From Ciona intestinalis (taxonomy: Eukaryota > Chordata > Ascidiacea > Phlebobranchia > Cionidae): DNA of 64,000 nt. The notes under the pieces were generated by a model, which worked only from the letters and a program-made list of their open reading frames with translations, was not told the DNA's origin and made no database searches. The position numbers were made by a program, and so were the translations under genes. This document shows, in pieces, positions 1 to 9,818 of the stretch (positions within the stretch are counted from its first letter, which is position 1; every line of letters begins with the position of its first letter). The stretch covers positions 169,078 to 233,077 of the forward strand of contig NW_004190381.2 in the NCBI RefSeq assembly GCF_000224145.3, read 5' to 3'.

Positions 1-39
1 ACAATTCACTAACGAACGATCGGTATAATAATTATATTG

Positions 40-231
40 TAGGGTGGGGGAAGATGGGAAACCTTTTCATTCTAATTTCTCGTCTAATTTGGTGGTAAAC
101 AAAGAATATTCAAAGAATTATAAAACCGTATCCTCACGACTCCAATAGACCGTTGTTAATTGTTGAAAACACGATCAGACTATTTTGATATTATGTGGTA
201 AAATTGTCCCGTCTTTTTCCACGCTACTATA
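40..231. repeat. MITE copy 1 (GGGTGGGGGAAGATGGGA family)
   Basis: About 190 bp with near-perfect terminal inverted repeats, one end reading AGGGTGGGGGAAGATGGGA and the other its reverse complement, ending in CTACTATA. The interior is A/T-rich with the family words GTAGTAAACAAAGAA (here slightly diverged) and ACACGATCAG. No coding capacity, so a non-autonomous DNA element. This is the reference description for the other copies. Confidence 0.85.
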
Positions 232-379
232 ATGCAATGCAAACTAGTTTCCTGCGTTTCGCGATTAAACGATACCAAAAACTTAATGCAAAGCTTTCCC
301 AACTACCAACCGCCCATAGGTAGTGGGAGTCTATGTAGCCAGCCAGTCTAAATTATCCCTATGTGAGAGAAGCAAGGCG

Positions 380-561
380 ATGCTTGTCAGGATTCTTATT
401 GTATTATTGGTAGTTGCCTTTATAGGCGCTTCGTCTGCTGTAGCTCAACGTAGACGGCTGTATTGCAAAAACACGAAATATTGCCCTGGAACCATGACGC
501 CCAGTCGGAATAATAACGCTCGACGTCGCGCATGGAGCTCCTGGGATTTCAGGCAATTGGA
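380..561 (+). CDS. First coding exon of an unrecognised secreted protein
   Basis: The exon opens with a clear signal peptide: MLVR followed by a hydrophobic stretch (ILIVLLVVAFIGASSAVA) and a likely cleavage before QRRR. The rest is basic. It has a C-x5-C pair (CKNTKYC) between two RRR tracts, then AWSSWDFRQL. An in-frame stop follows a few bases past codon 60, but a strong donor (GGA|GTGAGT) lies just before it and leaves two bases over. Those bases join in frame with the exon at 2147-2241. An upstream in-frame ATG at 323 would bury the signal peptide, so the ATG at 380 is preferred. I do not recognise the family. It could be a peptide-hormone precursor (if the ORF stops here) or the N-terminus of a longer secreted protein. 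Confidence 0.5.
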
Positions 562-795
562 GTGAGTTTGGTTAGATATGTAAATGTAATATTTGCACAA
601 TCGTAAATGATAAGCGGGTACGTCGTTTTTAAAAATAGACATCCGTGTTATTAACCTCGAAATTGACCAGTCACGAGAGGATGAGTAAGTGACAGCCTAC
701 TTATTCATTTTAACGACTGTCGCTTTGCCGATTTTAGCATGTACTTCAGTTTGTATTTTACTACGTTCCCTGTTATTTTTATATCTTATCGAATA

Positions 796-990
796 TAGAA
801 TAAGATGGGGGAATATGGGACAGCTTTCCGTTCTATTTTCTTTACCGTTCTATATTTATTTAAGAACATTCAAAAAATTATAAAACTGTATCCTTACGAT
901 TCCTATAGACCGTTATTAATTGTTTAAAACAGGATCAAGACATTTCAATATTATGTGCTAAAGTTGTCCCGTCTTCCCCCACCCTACTAT
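796..990. repeat. MITE copy 2
   Basis: Same family as the copy at 40-231, with a diverged left end (AAGATGGGGGAATATGGGA) and an intact right end (CCCGTCTTCCCCCACCCTACTA). Confidence 0.75.
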
Positions 991-1444
991 TTGTAGGTTA
1001 TATATTACGATAGTAATACCCCCTAACCTATAGCATGTTTTTCACAGTGATGAGATACTGGAATATGCACTAGGTAAGAATACGACTGTTAAAATGACTT
1101 TGCTTTCCTAATGACTTCCCCCTAACAGGAAAGAGCATTGCAAGCAGAAATGCTGACCATGTAATGCTAGAGCTATTCAATATGGAGCAATAGACTAAGG
1201 TTGGTTTGGACATTTAGGCTATATGCTTTCTTGGTTAGCAAAAAGTAGGTTCAAACGACTTTAATTATATTAACAGGTTTCCTGTCAAGAGAAGTGACCA
1301 CGGTAATAAGAACTTGTATTGATTTTGTTGAAATAAATACGAAGTTCCAACTGTGAGGAATCTTTTATATGTAGAAGAGACATGCAGTATCAGTTTTAGG
1401 AACCTAGATCTTGGCTGTTTACCTAGCGTCCTAGCTTATAGCGC

Positions 1445-1660
1445 ATTGGTACGGTGGTTATAGAACGGTCGCTTCTAGGCTAAATGCTATAGGTTCGAGG
1501 CGCCACTTCATGTGTATTGTGGGCTACGTGTCCTTGGGGAAGAAAATTAACGGCGACTGCTACACGCCAAAGTTCTGAGTTGTCCAAATTATCAGCCATA
1601 CAGAAAAACAAACACCCACGAAGTTACATATGTGGTAACTTGTAAGCAAGGTCTATTAAA
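1445..1660 (+). repeat. tRNA-derived SINE
   Basis: The 5' part has a Pol III box-A-like segment (GGTGGTTATAGAACGG) and a box B (AGGTTCGAGGC) about 45 bp downstream. The body that follows recurs throughout the window: words about a lost tail 'GTTGTCCAAATTATCAGCC', then 'AAGTTACATATGTGGTAACT'. The best full-length copy is on the minus strand at 59829-60115. Confidence 0.7.
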
Positions 1661-2146
1661 ATATAGACTATTCTATAATATTAAACTCCTCGCCGCGTAA
1701 GTCTGCGTGAAAATTAGTTTTATGGTTTTCGTCTGTATAAGAAAGAGGTATTGCTATATTTGGGGCAAGGAAAAGGGCACTGGCTGATTAAAGAAAGCAT
1801 CAGCGAGACATTCGCCAAGCAATCTTCATAAAATTGGCCGCATGAGTGAGCGGTGAGACATCATATTGTTGAGCAATACCGTTTGCAATGTTGCTTCTAA
1901 TGGGGAACCCCCATCAAAGGGAACGTAACAATGCTGAGTGTTTACGTAATAATGGTGAATGTTTACATTATTTACATTTAAAATAATACGCAGGAAAATT
2001 GCAGTTTTTATGCATGTTGTTTATTTTATGATTTTTAAAATCATTTTTATGTAAAGTATGTGTAAACGCTTTTGTGTTTTTTGCAATAACAGTAATCATG
2101 TTACATTCATTCATGTTTTGTTTCCACATGTTTTACTTCTTTTCAG

Positions 2147-2241
2147 TACAATAAAAGTCGAGAAATGGCAGATTGCTGATTTATCAAAACAAATAGATAC
2201 TGTACAAGCAAACAATGAAATAGTTACAAGACCTGACACTG
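2147..2241 (+). CDS. Probable second exon of the secreted protein at 380
   Basis: The exon is preceded by a pyrimidine-rich acceptor (TTACTTCTTTTCAG) and followed by a consensus donor (ACTG|GTAAGC). The phase fits exon 380-561 exactly, giving RQL-D-TIKVEKWQIADLS across the junction. The rest is hydrophilic (KQIDTVQANNEIVTRPDT), with no recognisable domain. One base is carried over to a further exon that I could not find; it may lie beyond the minisatellite or in the assembly gap. If the donor is ignored, the frame runs to a stop at 2303. Linkage of the two exons is inferred from phase only. Confidence 0.4.
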
Positions 2242-2675
2242 GTAAGCCTAACTTAAATATTGTATGCTGGGCAAGTGGGCAACATAATTGTATTTTTAAG
2301 TAGTAAAATATTCTGTGCAATAGCTGGTGCACCTCAAGCATAAAATATCAGTTGAGGGCTAGATGCTGCTACCATTGGTTATAGCTGTATGTATAAAAGA
2401 GCAAGAAACTTAACAGCGATTGCTGTCGAGTCTAAACCATTGGTCTGTTATTGGTCGTAAATTACTCCTAAGCCATAAACGGCATGGCCTGTATGAAGAC
2501 CTGTGTTTTAACGACTTGCCTCGCCAAAAGTACTTGATTGATGGTTAAATAACTATCACGGCACGTGTTTATAATTATCATGGCACATGTTCCTAAATAT
2601 GCTCAACATACTGTCTTTGTATTAAACTACAAAGCACCAGGTTTCTAAAAATGAGTTTAAATATTAATTTAAAAG

Positions 2676-3189
2676 ACATGGAGCTATACAGAGAAGACGG
2701 AAAAATTTTTCCGCTAGGAGGCGATGACAAATTCATTTCTCTATTCTATGGGGAGCAGTTAGTTTCACGGATTATACACATAAGATATAAACCCCTAACC
2801 ACTAACCCCCTAACCCCCTAACCCCAAACTCGTGCTAATCAAACAAAAAAAAACTTTAAAAAAAATAAAAAAAAAGTATTCCACTGTGTGGGACTCGAAC
2901 CCGATAAAAATGAAACAAAGAGAGTAAACGACTGCACGCAAACCGTTACACCACAGACTCGACGACAGTAAACAGAACGAAAGAGCGTATATAACCGACC
3001 TAATGTGGGAAATATGTTCTTACTAGTGTTTTATATATTTATAAAGGTAATATTATTATTTAATTAATTTTTTTTACACTTATTAACACTTTGTAGTGTT
3101 GTTTTGTTCGTTTTTCCGTATTTTTTAATTTAAATAATTGCCGACACCAAGCGGAAAAAGTTTTCCGTCTTCTCTGTATAGTTCCATGT
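2676..3189. mobile_element. 514-bp TIR element with a tRNA-like Pol III unit inside
   Basis: The termini are inverted repeats of about 38 bp: left ACATGGAGCTATACAGAGAA, right the reverse complement with a couple of changes, both followed by a GACGGAAAA..TTTTTCCGC palindrome. The element is flanked by a 9-bp direct repeat, ATTTAAAAG, at 2667-2675 and 3190-3198. The interior has a run of CCCCTAA-like units (about 2790-2830) and a minus-strand tRNA-like segment. No transposase is encoded. A 9-bp target duplication would suit a Mutator-type transposase and an 8-bp reading a hAT type; I cannot decide. Confidence 0.8.
2878..2962 (-). ncRNA. tRNA-like Pol III unit (box A, box B, T-run)
   Basis: On the minus strand the segment begins GTCTGTGGTGTAACGGTTTG, containing a box-A match (TGGTGTAACGG). 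About 45 bp later there is a perfect box B (GGTTCGAGTCC), then CCACACAG, which can partly pair with the 5' CTGTGG as an acceptor stem. A run of about ten T follows, as in a Pol III terminator. The anticodon arm is not recognisable and the region between the boxes is T-rich. I call it a degenerate tRNA or tRNA-like RNA gene rather than a working tRNA. Confidence 0.5.
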
Positions 3190-3454
3190 ATTTAAAAGTC
3201 CTACATTCAAAAAGGTTTAAGAGCACTGTGTTAGACTATTAGCACCTTATAATTGCCATGCTTTAACTATTGTCATGTTAATTATCACATTATCAGCATA
3301 TTGCATGTTATCTGGTTATCTTCATATCTTTATCACTGTTTCTACGATTACTCCAACATTAGCAATATCTAATATTTACCTCAGTTTAGACCCAATCTCC
3401 TATTTCACCTTTCTGGCTAAGAATTCACCCAAATAAAATGAATAATGGATTTTA

Positions 3455-4305
3455 ATTTAAACATGAAACAACAATTGTTATATGTGTAACATTTTCAATA
3501 CACAATTATTATACATAACATGTTTAATACACAATTATTATAAATAACATGTTTAATACACAATTATTATAAATAACATGTTTAATACACAATTATTATA
3601 AATAACAAGTTTAATACACAATTATTATAAATAACAAGTTTAATACACATTTATTAAATATAACAAGTTTCATACACAATTATTATAAATAACATGTTTA
3701 ATACACAAATATTAAATATAACAAATTTAATACACAATTGTTAGAAATAACATGTTTAATACACAATTATTATAAATAACATGTTTAATACACAACTATT
3801 ATAAATAACATGTTTAATACACAATTATTATACATAACATGTTTAATACACAATTATTATATATAACATGTTTAATACAGAAAAATTAAATCTAACATGT
3901 TTAATACACAATTATTAAATATAACATGTTTAATACACAATTATTATATATAACATATTTAATACACAATTATTAAATATAACATGTTTAATACACAATT
4001 ACTAAATCTATCATGTTTAATACACAATTATTATATATAACATGTTTAATACACAATTATTATATATAACATATTTAATACACAATTATTATATATAACA
4101 AGTTTAATACACAATTATTATATATAACAAGTTTAATACACAATTATTATATATAACATATTTAATACACAATTATTAAATATAACATGTTTAATACACA
4201 ATTACTAAATCTATCATGTTTAATACACAATTATTATATATAACATGTTTAATACACAATTATTATATATAACATATTTAATACACAATTATTATACATA
4301 ACCAC
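3455..4305. repeat. 29-bp AT-rich minisatellite, about 28 copies
   Basis: Tandem units of 29 bp contain the invariant core ATGTTTAATACACAATTATT with variable linkers (AAATAACA, ATATAACA, AAATCTATC). Runs of unit variants recur in the same order around 3950 and 4157, indicating a higher-order duplication. No coding potential. Confidence 0.95.
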
Positions 4306-4762
4306 AGAAATAAAAAAGAGTAGAACGCGCAACTGCCCAAAACCGTGATATATTCTTTTTTCTATTCACGTGACCACCAACTCCGTCCCCATTTCCCTTC
4401 GTCTTCATTGTAAAAGATAGGCGCATGGTAGTTTTAGGAGTTTTTAGCTGTTTATTTCAAAAACTACACCAACTATTCAAGTTTATTAGGCCAGTTTAGT
4501 TATTTGGTAGGTTAACGCTTATAGTTTACCACTTTTTAGGAAATTTAATTATTTATTAATTTTAATTAAAAACCTTCAAGCAAACAGTTTGTTAGAAATA
4601 TTTGTATATTAGAAAATAGTTGTTTTGCACAATAACTTTAAATCAAGTCAAAAAATGAAGAAAAACTACATAAAACGCCCTCGAATCCATCGACTACAAT
4701 AGTAAACGGGAACGACCCGCAAAAGAGAGAGAGTGTATCGTACTCTCTCCTTTGCCGACGTT

Positions 4763-5262
4763 NNNNNNNNNNNNNNNNNNNNNNNNNNNNNNNNNNNNNN
4801 NNNNNNNNNNNNNNNNNNNNNNNNNNNNNNNNNNNNNNNNNNNNNNNNNNNNNNNNNNNNNNNNNNNNNNNNNNNNNNNNNNNNNNNNNNNNNNNNNNNN
4901 NNNNNNNNNNNNNNNNNNNNNNNNNNNNNNNNNNNNNNNNNNNNNNNNNNNNNNNNNNNNNNNNNNNNNNNNNNNNNNNNNNNNNNNNNNNNNNNNNNNN
5001 NNNNNNNNNNNNNNNNNNNNNNNNNNNNNNNNNNNNNNNNNNNNNNNNNNNNNNNNNNNNNNNNNNNNNNNNNNNNNNNNNNNNNNNNNNNNNNNNNNNN
5101 NNNNNNNNNNNNNNNNNNNNNNNNNNNNNNNNNNNNNNNNNNNNNNNNNNNNNNNNNNNNNNNNNNNNNNNNNNNNNNNNNNNNNNNNNNNNNNNNNNNN
5201 NNNNNNNNNNNNNNNNNNNNNNNNNNNNNNNNNNNNNNNNNNNNNNNNNNNNNNNNNNNNNN
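4763..5262. other. Assembly gap of 500 N
   Basis: A run of exactly 500 N, so the true length is unknown. It follows the minisatellite and precedes the final multicopper-oxidase exons. Missing upstream exons of that gene may lie here. Confidence 1.
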
Positions 5263-5580
5263 GCTATACGTGTTTTCTAGCTTTGTATCGCTTACAAGAA
5301 CTAAATGAACACATGCCGACCATGCATTTGTGTAGGCGATTCACGCTCTGTGGGCTCCGTAATGGCGGACACGAGCGCCGTTTCCTAACTTGGTCTATAC
5401 TAACTTTGGGATAACCCAATTAGTGACCACTGATTTAAAGCAATTATTTATCTTCACATGGCAGACAACAACATTTCTAATCTTAATTTTTACATAATTT
5501 GCAAACTCATATGTGCCACCAAGCAAGTTAATAATTTGCATTTGATTTGTTTGGAAATAAATCCCATTATGACATCACAG

Positions 5581-6800
5581 GTTCGATTCGTGACTCATAA
5601 ATACACAGGTGAAGTCGTCATTCATTGTCACTTGCTATTCCATGAAGACTCTGGAATGCTGATGACAACTTATATATCAGAACCAGGTGTTTATACAATT
5701 CATTCATGAATGTACCGTGTATATCAGTCGCTATGACACAGCTGTTCTGTTTTGAATGAATGAATGTAACTTACTTTATCCTTGTGTAGCCAGAAAAAGA
5801 CAGCCATTATAACACGGGTTTAACACTTCATGCCCGCTTACGAGTTACCACGTATGTAACTTTGTAGGTGTGAGTATTTTCTGTGTTGCTGATAATTTGG
5901 ACAACCCATTAGTGACCACTGGGTTTGAGCAATTGCCATTAAGTGTTTTGCCCAAGAACGGATATGCTCTGTTTGACAGCCTGAAACTTATTGTATAAAT
6001 TCATTTTCTTACTAAATTTCTTTTTTATATTTATAAACTTTTGCAATTTTGTTTTTAACACTTTCCAAAATCGCTTTTTCTCTTTTACATTTAGAAATAC
6101 AGTAAGGTGGGGAAAGTTGGGACACTTTTTAACTTTATTTTCTCGTCCCATTTAGTAGTAAACAAATACCATTTGAAGAAATATAAAACAATATCCTCAC
6201 GACTTCCATAAACCGTTGGTAATTGTTTAAACACGATTAGGATATTTGGATATTATGTGATATCGGTGTCCCATCTTTCCCCACCCTACTATATATAAAA
6301 GAGAAACAAAAACACTTTAACCAACACTATGCACCAACCAGTTAAAATTGATGATGTTTCTATGTTTCCCAGGTACCCAGATTAAAACACACACACCGTC
6401 AGGCAATGCTTATCCAGGAACCTGCAACAAAACTGATGTTTTCCCTTTCTATAATTTCCCACCATGTGAACAAGAACGTGACTATGTTCATAAATACTAT
6501 CATGGAAATAACAATGGACACGGTCATAGCTATGGGCATAACTATGGTTCTGAACATGAGCACAGTTACGGCTATGGTCATGAACCGGTCCATAGTCAGG
6601 AACAGAGTTATGGAAATGGCTATGAACAAACCACGGGTCAGGAACAAACCACCGGCCATGAGCATCAATACAACCAAAAGAATGGCCAGAAAAATGATTT
6701 TGTTTTGTTGTTGGGTGCTGATGAGGAAAACGACGAGTTAAACGATAAAAACTTGGATTACTTTAATGAATTAAAACGAAAAGAATTCTTGAGCCGGTAA
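5581..6800 (+). CDS. Multicopper oxidase, last two exons (3' fragment)
   Basis: Two phase-matched exons, 5581-5686 and 6373-6800; the first ends with one base over and the second supplies two. Exon 1 reads VRFVTHKYTGEVVIHCHLLF then HEDSGMLMTTYISEP. The HCH-x3-H-x4-M pattern is the C-terminal copper signature of multicopper oxidases: the Cys and flanking His bridge the type 1 and trinuclear sites, and the Met is the axial ligand. The HED...M spacing recalls the CotA/bilirubin-oxidase branch more than ceruloplasmin. Exon 2 adds a Cys pair and an atypical His/Gly/Tyr/Glu-rich tail (repeats such as GHSYGHNYGSEHEH), then an acidic segment ending KRKEFLSR. The N-terminal cupredoxin domains are not seen and may be in the gap at 4763-5262 or lost. 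Probably secreted, by family; substrate unknown. Confidence 0.8.
5767..5955 (-). repeat. SINE fragment in the oxidase intron
   Basis: The 3' body of the tRNA-derived SINE in reverse orientation (TTACCACGTATGTAACTTTG, then ATAATTTGGACAACCCATTA). Confidence 0.75.
6101..6292. repeat. MITE copy 3, in the oxidase intron
   Basis: Full-length family member (GTAAGGTGGGGAAAGTTGGGA at the left, CCACCCTACTA at the right) just upstream of the final oxidase exon. Confidence 0.85.
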
Positions 6801-6929
6801 TGATTTGAATATGATATAATGTTAATGCTTTATTTTTATAATAGTAAAGTTGATATTTATATTGACTTTAGTCCAGAGTGTCTTTAACTTTAATCAGCTG
6901 GCTGTTTTGGACCACATTTCTTCAATTGG

Positions 6930-7085
6930 GTGAGGTTCTGCAGTGAAGCACGCCATGGGACCTGGGGTTTAAGCCAGAGTTGGCCCATTACCTCAACATT
7001 GTATATGCACATTCTATTCTATATGAGTGAGGTCCCACAGTGAGGCACACCATGGGATCTGGGGTTTAGGCCAGAGTTCCACATT
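6930..7085. repeat. Interspersed repeat 'GCACGCCATGGGACCTGGGG', two tandem parts
   Basis: A moderately repeated family with the words GAGGTTCTGCAGTGAAGCAC, CCATGGGACCTGGGGTTTA and AGAGTTGGCCCATTACC. It recurs near 28590, 51500-51840, 60200-60300 and 60700-61080. No coding potential. Origin unknown. Confidence 0.6.
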
Positions 7086-7534
7086 ACCAAAAGTTAGTTC
7101 AGTTTTCCATTAATCCTCAGGTGTCAGAACAGTGCCCTACACTAGCACACAAATCGTCCTGGTATTTCAGAATTTAAATTATTAACCAATTTGGTTTTGG
7201 TTGACTAATCCAAAGATAAAAAACACAAAATCGCAAAATCAACTTTTGATAATGAACCACAAAGGTTTAAACTTTGTTTTTTTTTCTTACAGATTGAAAC
7301 AAGACTCGATATTTGATCCTTCATTGTTGTTCTAGGTTTTAAATGCTCAGAGTTTTAGATTTGAAACGGTTGTGTGCAGTTTGTTGTTTGGGTTAGGGGT
7401 TGACTTATATTGGTGGTATCAACATATGATAGATTTGTTAAAATTGTTTACAATGATGAGGCTATATAAGCAGATGTGACTGTTGGTTGGCTTGGTCATG
7501 TGTTTATTCTCTTTTCTTTTGTTTATTTTCTTTT

Positions 7535-7660
7535 CTTGTCATTAAAGAATATTCATAGAATTATAAAACCGCATCTTTATGACTCTTAAAGAGTGTTGTT
7601 AATTGTTATAAAAACACGATCAGGAAATACTGAAACTTTTGGGTTTAACTGCCCCCACTT
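7535..7660. repeat. Truncated MITE (copy 4)
   Basis: Only the interior is recognisable (AAAGAATATTCATAGAATTA and AACACGATCAGG); the ends are eroded. Confidence 0.55.
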
Positions 7661-7925
7661 TTTAATTAAATATTAGATACCGATATATACAATATATATA
7701 CATTGCATTTTTATTATGAATACAACTCGTTGATTGGGCGTTCTATTTATATCTGCCGAGGGCTCCGTATGCGTACAAGCACTTGAAATTTGAGTGCGCG
7801 CACGGCCTACTAGAGATAGCCCCCGGAAAACATATGGCTAGTATGCCGTGGTGCGCGTAAAGCTCTATATTGTTATAACTGACAACTGACAACATGTCGG
7901 CATGATTGACAAGCCGTAATCGTCC

Positions 7926-7996
7926 GACTCCGTGGCGCAACGGTAGCGCGTCCGACTCCAGATCGGAAGGTTGCGTGTTCAAATCACGTCGGGGTC
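7926..7996 (+). tRNA. tRNA-Trp (CCA), copy 1
   Basis: 71 nt forming a complete cloverleaf. The acceptor stem is GACTCCG with CGGGGTC. Box A is TGGCGCAACGG and box B GGTTGCGTGTTCAAATCAC-like (T-loop TTCAAAT). The anticodon loop CTCCAGA in a TCCGA/TCGGA stem gives anticodon CCA. A T5 run follows within 12 bp. The base at discriminator position 73 is C, whereas the copy at 9084 has A. Confidence 0.95.
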
Positions 7997-8357
7997 CGTC
8001 AATATTTTTATTTATTTGCGAAATCTGAAATTCCAATATTTTTTTCCCTTTTTGTTCGTTATATGCTCACTTTATGCGACGTCGCCTTTTTCTATTTTTT
8101 TGTTCTCTCGCGTAACTGTTTTAGTTTGACTTTTTAAAAGTGACTGGTCAAGAGGCAGATCCATATTTTAGCCACTCCAATTCAAAGCAGGTATTTCTAG
8201 TGTTCGCTATTCTGTTATTAGTTAGTTATGTTGACTTATTTGATTTTGTTTCTGCTATTTATGCTTGGATGAAAATAGAAATAGTGTGCAATTATTAAGA
8301 GTAGAACATGTTTGAAGATGGCTAGAGAAAACTCAGCCGCTGGCCCAAGTCTATTTA

Positions 8358-8550
8358 TAGTAGGGTGGGGAAAGATGGAACACTTTTGGTACATAATATT
8401 TAAATATCTAATCGTGTTTTAAACAATTAACAACTGTCTATGAGAGTCATAAGAATACCGTTTTTTAATTATTTTAATGTTCTTTGTTTACTAACAAATG
8501 CGACGAGAAAATAGAATAAAAGGGTTTCCCATTCTCCCCACCCTACTATA
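8358..8550. repeat. MITE copy 5
   Basis: Full-length, opposite internal orientation to copy 1 (TAGTAGGGTGGGGAAAGATG ... CCCCACCCTACTATA). Confidence 0.85.
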
Positions 8551-8671
8551 TGCTTCTAATGTGCGGGCCAAATATGAATCTTGAATCAAAGCTAAATTTT
8601 ATTTACCTCTTGTTTACAATAACAAAGATAGAATTACTATATTATCACCGCCTCATGTTCGTTCATCGTCT

Positions 8672-8743
8672 GCCTCGATGGCGCAGTAGGCAGCGCGTGA
8701 GTCTCATAATCTCAAGGTCGTGAGTTCGATCCTCACTCGGGGC
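8672..8743 (+). tRNA. tRNA-Met (CAT), probably elongator
   Basis: The acceptor stem GCCTCGA pairs with TCGGGGC, with discriminator A at 8744. The D-arm is GGCGCAGTAGGCAGCGC and box B GAGTTCGATCCTC. The anticodon loop CTCATAA in a TGAGT/TCTCA stem gives CAT. A T6 terminator follows at once. The TTCGATC T-loop indicates an elongator rather than an initiator tRNA. Confidence 0.93.
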
Positions 8744-9083
8744 ACTTTTTTGTATTCGTGGTAACTCACAGCGGGCACGAAGTGTATGAAACGGAACACC
8801 TGTGTTATAATGACTGTAGTTGCCCACCATGCGAAGATAACTTTTATTCGTTTAATGATTAATCATAAAGCAGATATACACAATTTGTTGTTTTAAGTAT
8901 CGTTTGTGTATTCCTAATTACAAAACCTGAAAATATACAAACTAGTTTTGAATCTGCATAAAAAGCGGTTACTTACTTAATAATAAACATACACCGCATG
9001 TTTAAAGGAAAGAAAAGCGTCCATATTGTTATTAATGCGATGACTGACAACATGGCGGCATGATTGACAAGCTGAAATCGTAC

Positions 9084-9154
9084 GACTCCGTGGCGCAACG
9101 GTAGCGCGTCCGACTCCAGATCGGAAGGTTGCGTGTTCAAATCACGTCGGGGTC
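9084..9154 (+). tRNA. tRNA-Trp (CCA), copy 2
   Basis: Identical to the 7926 copy over all 71 nt. Discriminator A at 9155, then GTC and a long T run. The roughly 50 bp before it (TGACAACATGGCGGCATGATTG and on) also match the flank of copy 1, so the two arose by local duplication. Confidence 0.96.
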
Positions 9155-9529
9155 AGTCTTTTTTTTATTTATTTACAAAACATAAAATTTAAACACATTT
9201 ACTTTTTATACATCTATAGTGCACACTTTAAAAACTAAACAGTTCTCAATTTGCGCTGATTTAATCTTATTTGTTAAGTAGTTTTATCGATTTAAGTTCA
9301 GAGTTAAACTACACAGAAAAGATTTAATTTTACGATTCTAAAATATGACATACTTACACCTATCAATAACAGAGTGTAACTGTATTTAATAAAGTTAGAA
9401 TGTTATGCAAAAATACTGGAATTAACGGTTAAACAACAGTTACTATGACGCGCTATAAAATATATAATAGTAAAAGACATTTAGATAAAACAGTGCTGTA
9501 CTTTTGTCATGTTTTATTTAATATATATA

Positions 9530-9721
9530 TAGTAGGGTGGGGGAAGATGGGACACCTTTTCGTTTTATTTTCTTGTCCTATTTAGTACTAAACAACGAAC
9601 AGCTCAAAGGATTATAAACCATATCCTCACGACTTCCATAGACTGTTGTTAACTGTTTAAAACATGATCAGGATATGTGGATATTATGTGCTAACTGTCT
9701 CCCATCTTACTCCATAGTACT
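9530..9721. repeat. MITE copy 6, in the 3' end of the GPCR gene
   Basis: Left terminus intact (TAGTAGGGTGGGGGAAGATG), right terminus eroded. It lies between the GPCR stop codon (9819) and the likely minus-strand poly(A) signal (AATAAA, complement of 9513-9518), so it is probably in the 3' UTR. Confidence 0.8.
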
Positions 9722-9818
9722 GTATACATAGTATCGTACATCTCGTGCTCGGTTACGAGTTAACACGTATGTAAGTTTGCTAGTAATTGTTTTGTGACTT
9801 TTCCTGGTTGGTTCGCTT

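Noticed and set aside
2785-2835. Interstitial telomere repeat
   Set aside because: Only a few degenerate CCCCTAA units, inside a mobile element; not evidence of a chromosome end.
3420-3440. Terminal exon for the secreted protein (acceptor CCTCAG then TTTAG, AATAAA at 3433)
   Set aside because: Phase would give an immediate stop, but the evidence is a few bases only.
3455-4305. CRISPR-like regular repeats
   Set aside because: Units are contiguous with no unique spacers. The genome is eukaryotic. It is a minisatellite.
4733-5414. Two ORFs of about 200 codons
   Set aside because: They are open only because they run through 500 N.
6399-6741. Met/Val/Ile-rich ORFs on both strands overlapping the oxidase tail
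   Set aside because: Frame shadows of the GH/YG codon repeats in the real exon.
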